Origin: Blepharisma stoltei
Lineage: Eukaryota; Ciliophora; Heterotrichea; Heterotrichida; Blepharismidae
Assembly (NCBI GenBank): GCA_914767885.1
Contig: CAJZBQ010000023.1
Coordinates: 863,433 to 927,432 of the forward strand
Reading direction: 5' to 3'
DNA length: 64,000 nucleotides
A model generated the notes under the pieces. That model did not search any database, had not been told where the DNA came from, and saw only the letters and a program-made list of their open reading frames with translations. A program made the position numbers and the translations under genes. Shown piece by piece: positions 62,879-64,000 of this stretch. Position 1 is the stretch's first letter, and every line of letters begins with the position of its first letter.

Positions 62879-64000
62879 TGTTAGGGTGTTAGGGTGTTAG
62901 GGTGTTAGGGTGTTAGGGTGTTAGGGTGTTAGGGTGTTAGGGTGTTAGGGTGTTAGGGTGTTAGGGTGTTAGGGTGTTAGGGTGTTAGGGTGTTAGGGTG
63001 TTAGGGTGTTAGGGTGTTAGGGTGTTAGGGTGTTAGGGTGTTAGGGTGTTAGGGTGTTAGGGTGTTAGGGTGTTAGGGTGTTAGGGTGTTAGGGTGTTAG
63101 GGTGTTAGGGTGTTAGGGTGTTAGGGTGTTAGGGTGTTAGGGTGTTAGGGTGTTAGGGTGTTAGGGTGTTAGGGTGTTAGGGTGTTAGGGTGTTAGGGTG
63201 TTAGGGTGTTAGGGTGTTAGGGTGTTAGGGTGTTAGGGTGTTAGGGTGTTAGGGTGTTAGGGTGTTAGGGTGTTAGGGTGTTAGGGTGTTAGGGTGTTAG
63301 GGTGTTAGGGTGTTAGGGTGTTAGGGTGTTAGGGTGTTAGGGTGTTAGGGTGTTAGGGTGTTAGGGTGTTAGGGTGTTAGGGTGTTAGGGTGTTAGGGTG
63401 TTAGGGTGTTAGGGTGTTAGGGTGTTAGGGTGTTAGGGTGTTAGGGTGTTAGGGTGTTAGGGTGTTAGGGTGTTAGGGTGTTAGGGTGTTAGGGTGTTAG
63501 GGTGTTAGGGTGTTAGGGTGTTAGGGTGTTAGGGTGTTAGGGTGTTAGGGTGTTAGGGTGTTAGGGGTGTTAGGGTGTTAGGGTGTTAGGGTGTTAGGGT
63601 GTTAGGGTGTTAGGGTGTTAGGGTGTTAGGGTGTTAGGGTGTTAGGGTGTTAGGGTGTTAGGGTGTTAGGGTGTTAGGGTGTTAGGGTGTTAGGGTGTTA
63701 GGGTGTTAGGGTGTTAGGGTGTTAGGGTGTTAGGGTGTTAGGGTGTTAGGGTGTTAGGGTGTTAGGGTGTTAGGGTGTTAGGGTGTTAGGGTGTTAGGGT
63801 GTTAGGGTGTTAGGGTGTTAGGGTGTTAGGGTGTTAGGGTGTTAGGGTGTTAGGGTGTTAGGGTGTTAGGGTGTTAGGGTGTTAGGGTGTTAGGGTGTTA
63901 GGGTGTTAGGGTGTTAGGGTGTTAGGGTGTTAGGGTGTTAGGGTGTTAGGGTGTTAGGGGTTAGGGTGTTAGGGTGTTAGGGTGTTAGGGTGTGTTAGGG
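62879..64000. repeat. Telomere repeat (GGTGTTAG)n, about 1.1 kb
   Basis: An uninterrupted array of the 8-mer GGTGTTAG (complement a permutation of CCCTAACA), with rare variant units at about 63564, 63956 and the last 20 bp. G-rich strand running outward, as expected at a right chromosome end. The unit matches that reported for heterotrichs such as Blepharisma. Confidence 0.95.

Noticed and set aside
62879-64000. Internal satellite array or CRISPR-like repeat
   Set aside because: The 8-mer unit is the known heterotrich telomere sequence, reaches the window end and has no spacers.

Overview
The window reads as germline (micronuclear-type) DNA of a heterotrich ciliate, most likely Blepharisma. 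Four observations support this. (1) In-frame UGA falls on conserved tryptophans in many genes (for example the kinase motif D-M-W-S-I-G at 38309), and only UAA/UAG end genes. (2) Spliceosomal introns are 15-16 bp. (3) The right end is about 1.1 kb of a permuted CCCTAACA telomere repeat. (4) Coding genes are broken by segments bounded by short direct repeats, and removing each segment while keeping one repeat copy restores the reading frame. These segments behave as internal eliminated sequences (IESs). IES coordinates below give the removed part, with the left copy of the direct repeat kept, unless stated.

Layout: 1-5186 holds two minus-strand Cys-rich secreted or surface proteins (the first partial). 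7424-19341 is a ~2750-residue polycystin-1-like surface protein carrying 11 IESs. 19722-28903 has a small ORF, a granulin-like protein, a SET-domain methyltransferase, a CK1-family kinase, a CDK7-like kinase and a CCCH/AlbA_2 (Schlafen-like) protein. 28937-36038 has NOC3-like, Prp24/SART3-like and DnaJ genes. 37654-44701 has a CDPK, a CaMKK-like kinase, two unknown proteins and an oligoribonuclease. 44713-49811 is a full glycogen debranching enzyme. 51281-60353 has a CHHC zinc-finger (GTSF1-like) protein, a weak 101-codon gene, two RING/B-box proteins flanking a small MGNC protein, and a Ser-rich protein. 60354-62877 is a subtelomere with mobile-element debris (LINE reverse transcriptase fragment, partial MITE) and an inverted, cut copy of the polycystin gene's 3' end; telomere repeats follow.

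Eliminated DNA falls into classes. MITE family 1 has CTCCC(n)TCCGTGAGTGAACAAAA ends, a conserved AT-rich core and 3-bp TNA target duplications. MITE family 2 has CTCCC(n)TTTAAATTGGAACAAAA ends. Family 3 has a TTTTAAGTGCGAACAA end. A TA-duplicating class has ends beginning TAG, often palindromic. GC-richer, SINE-like retroposons have 10-16 bp target duplications. A further set of segments has 5-10 bp repeats and no clear family. I count 27 interruptions inside genes plus two nested copies. Exact removal keeps the frame in 25 of 27; the two exceptions are both family-2 elements and are each off by one base.

No other functional system is evident beyond the elimination architecture. The genes are ordinary eukaryotic housekeeping and signalling genes. 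The CHHC protein is the one gene that could belong to a small-RNA/elimination pathway.
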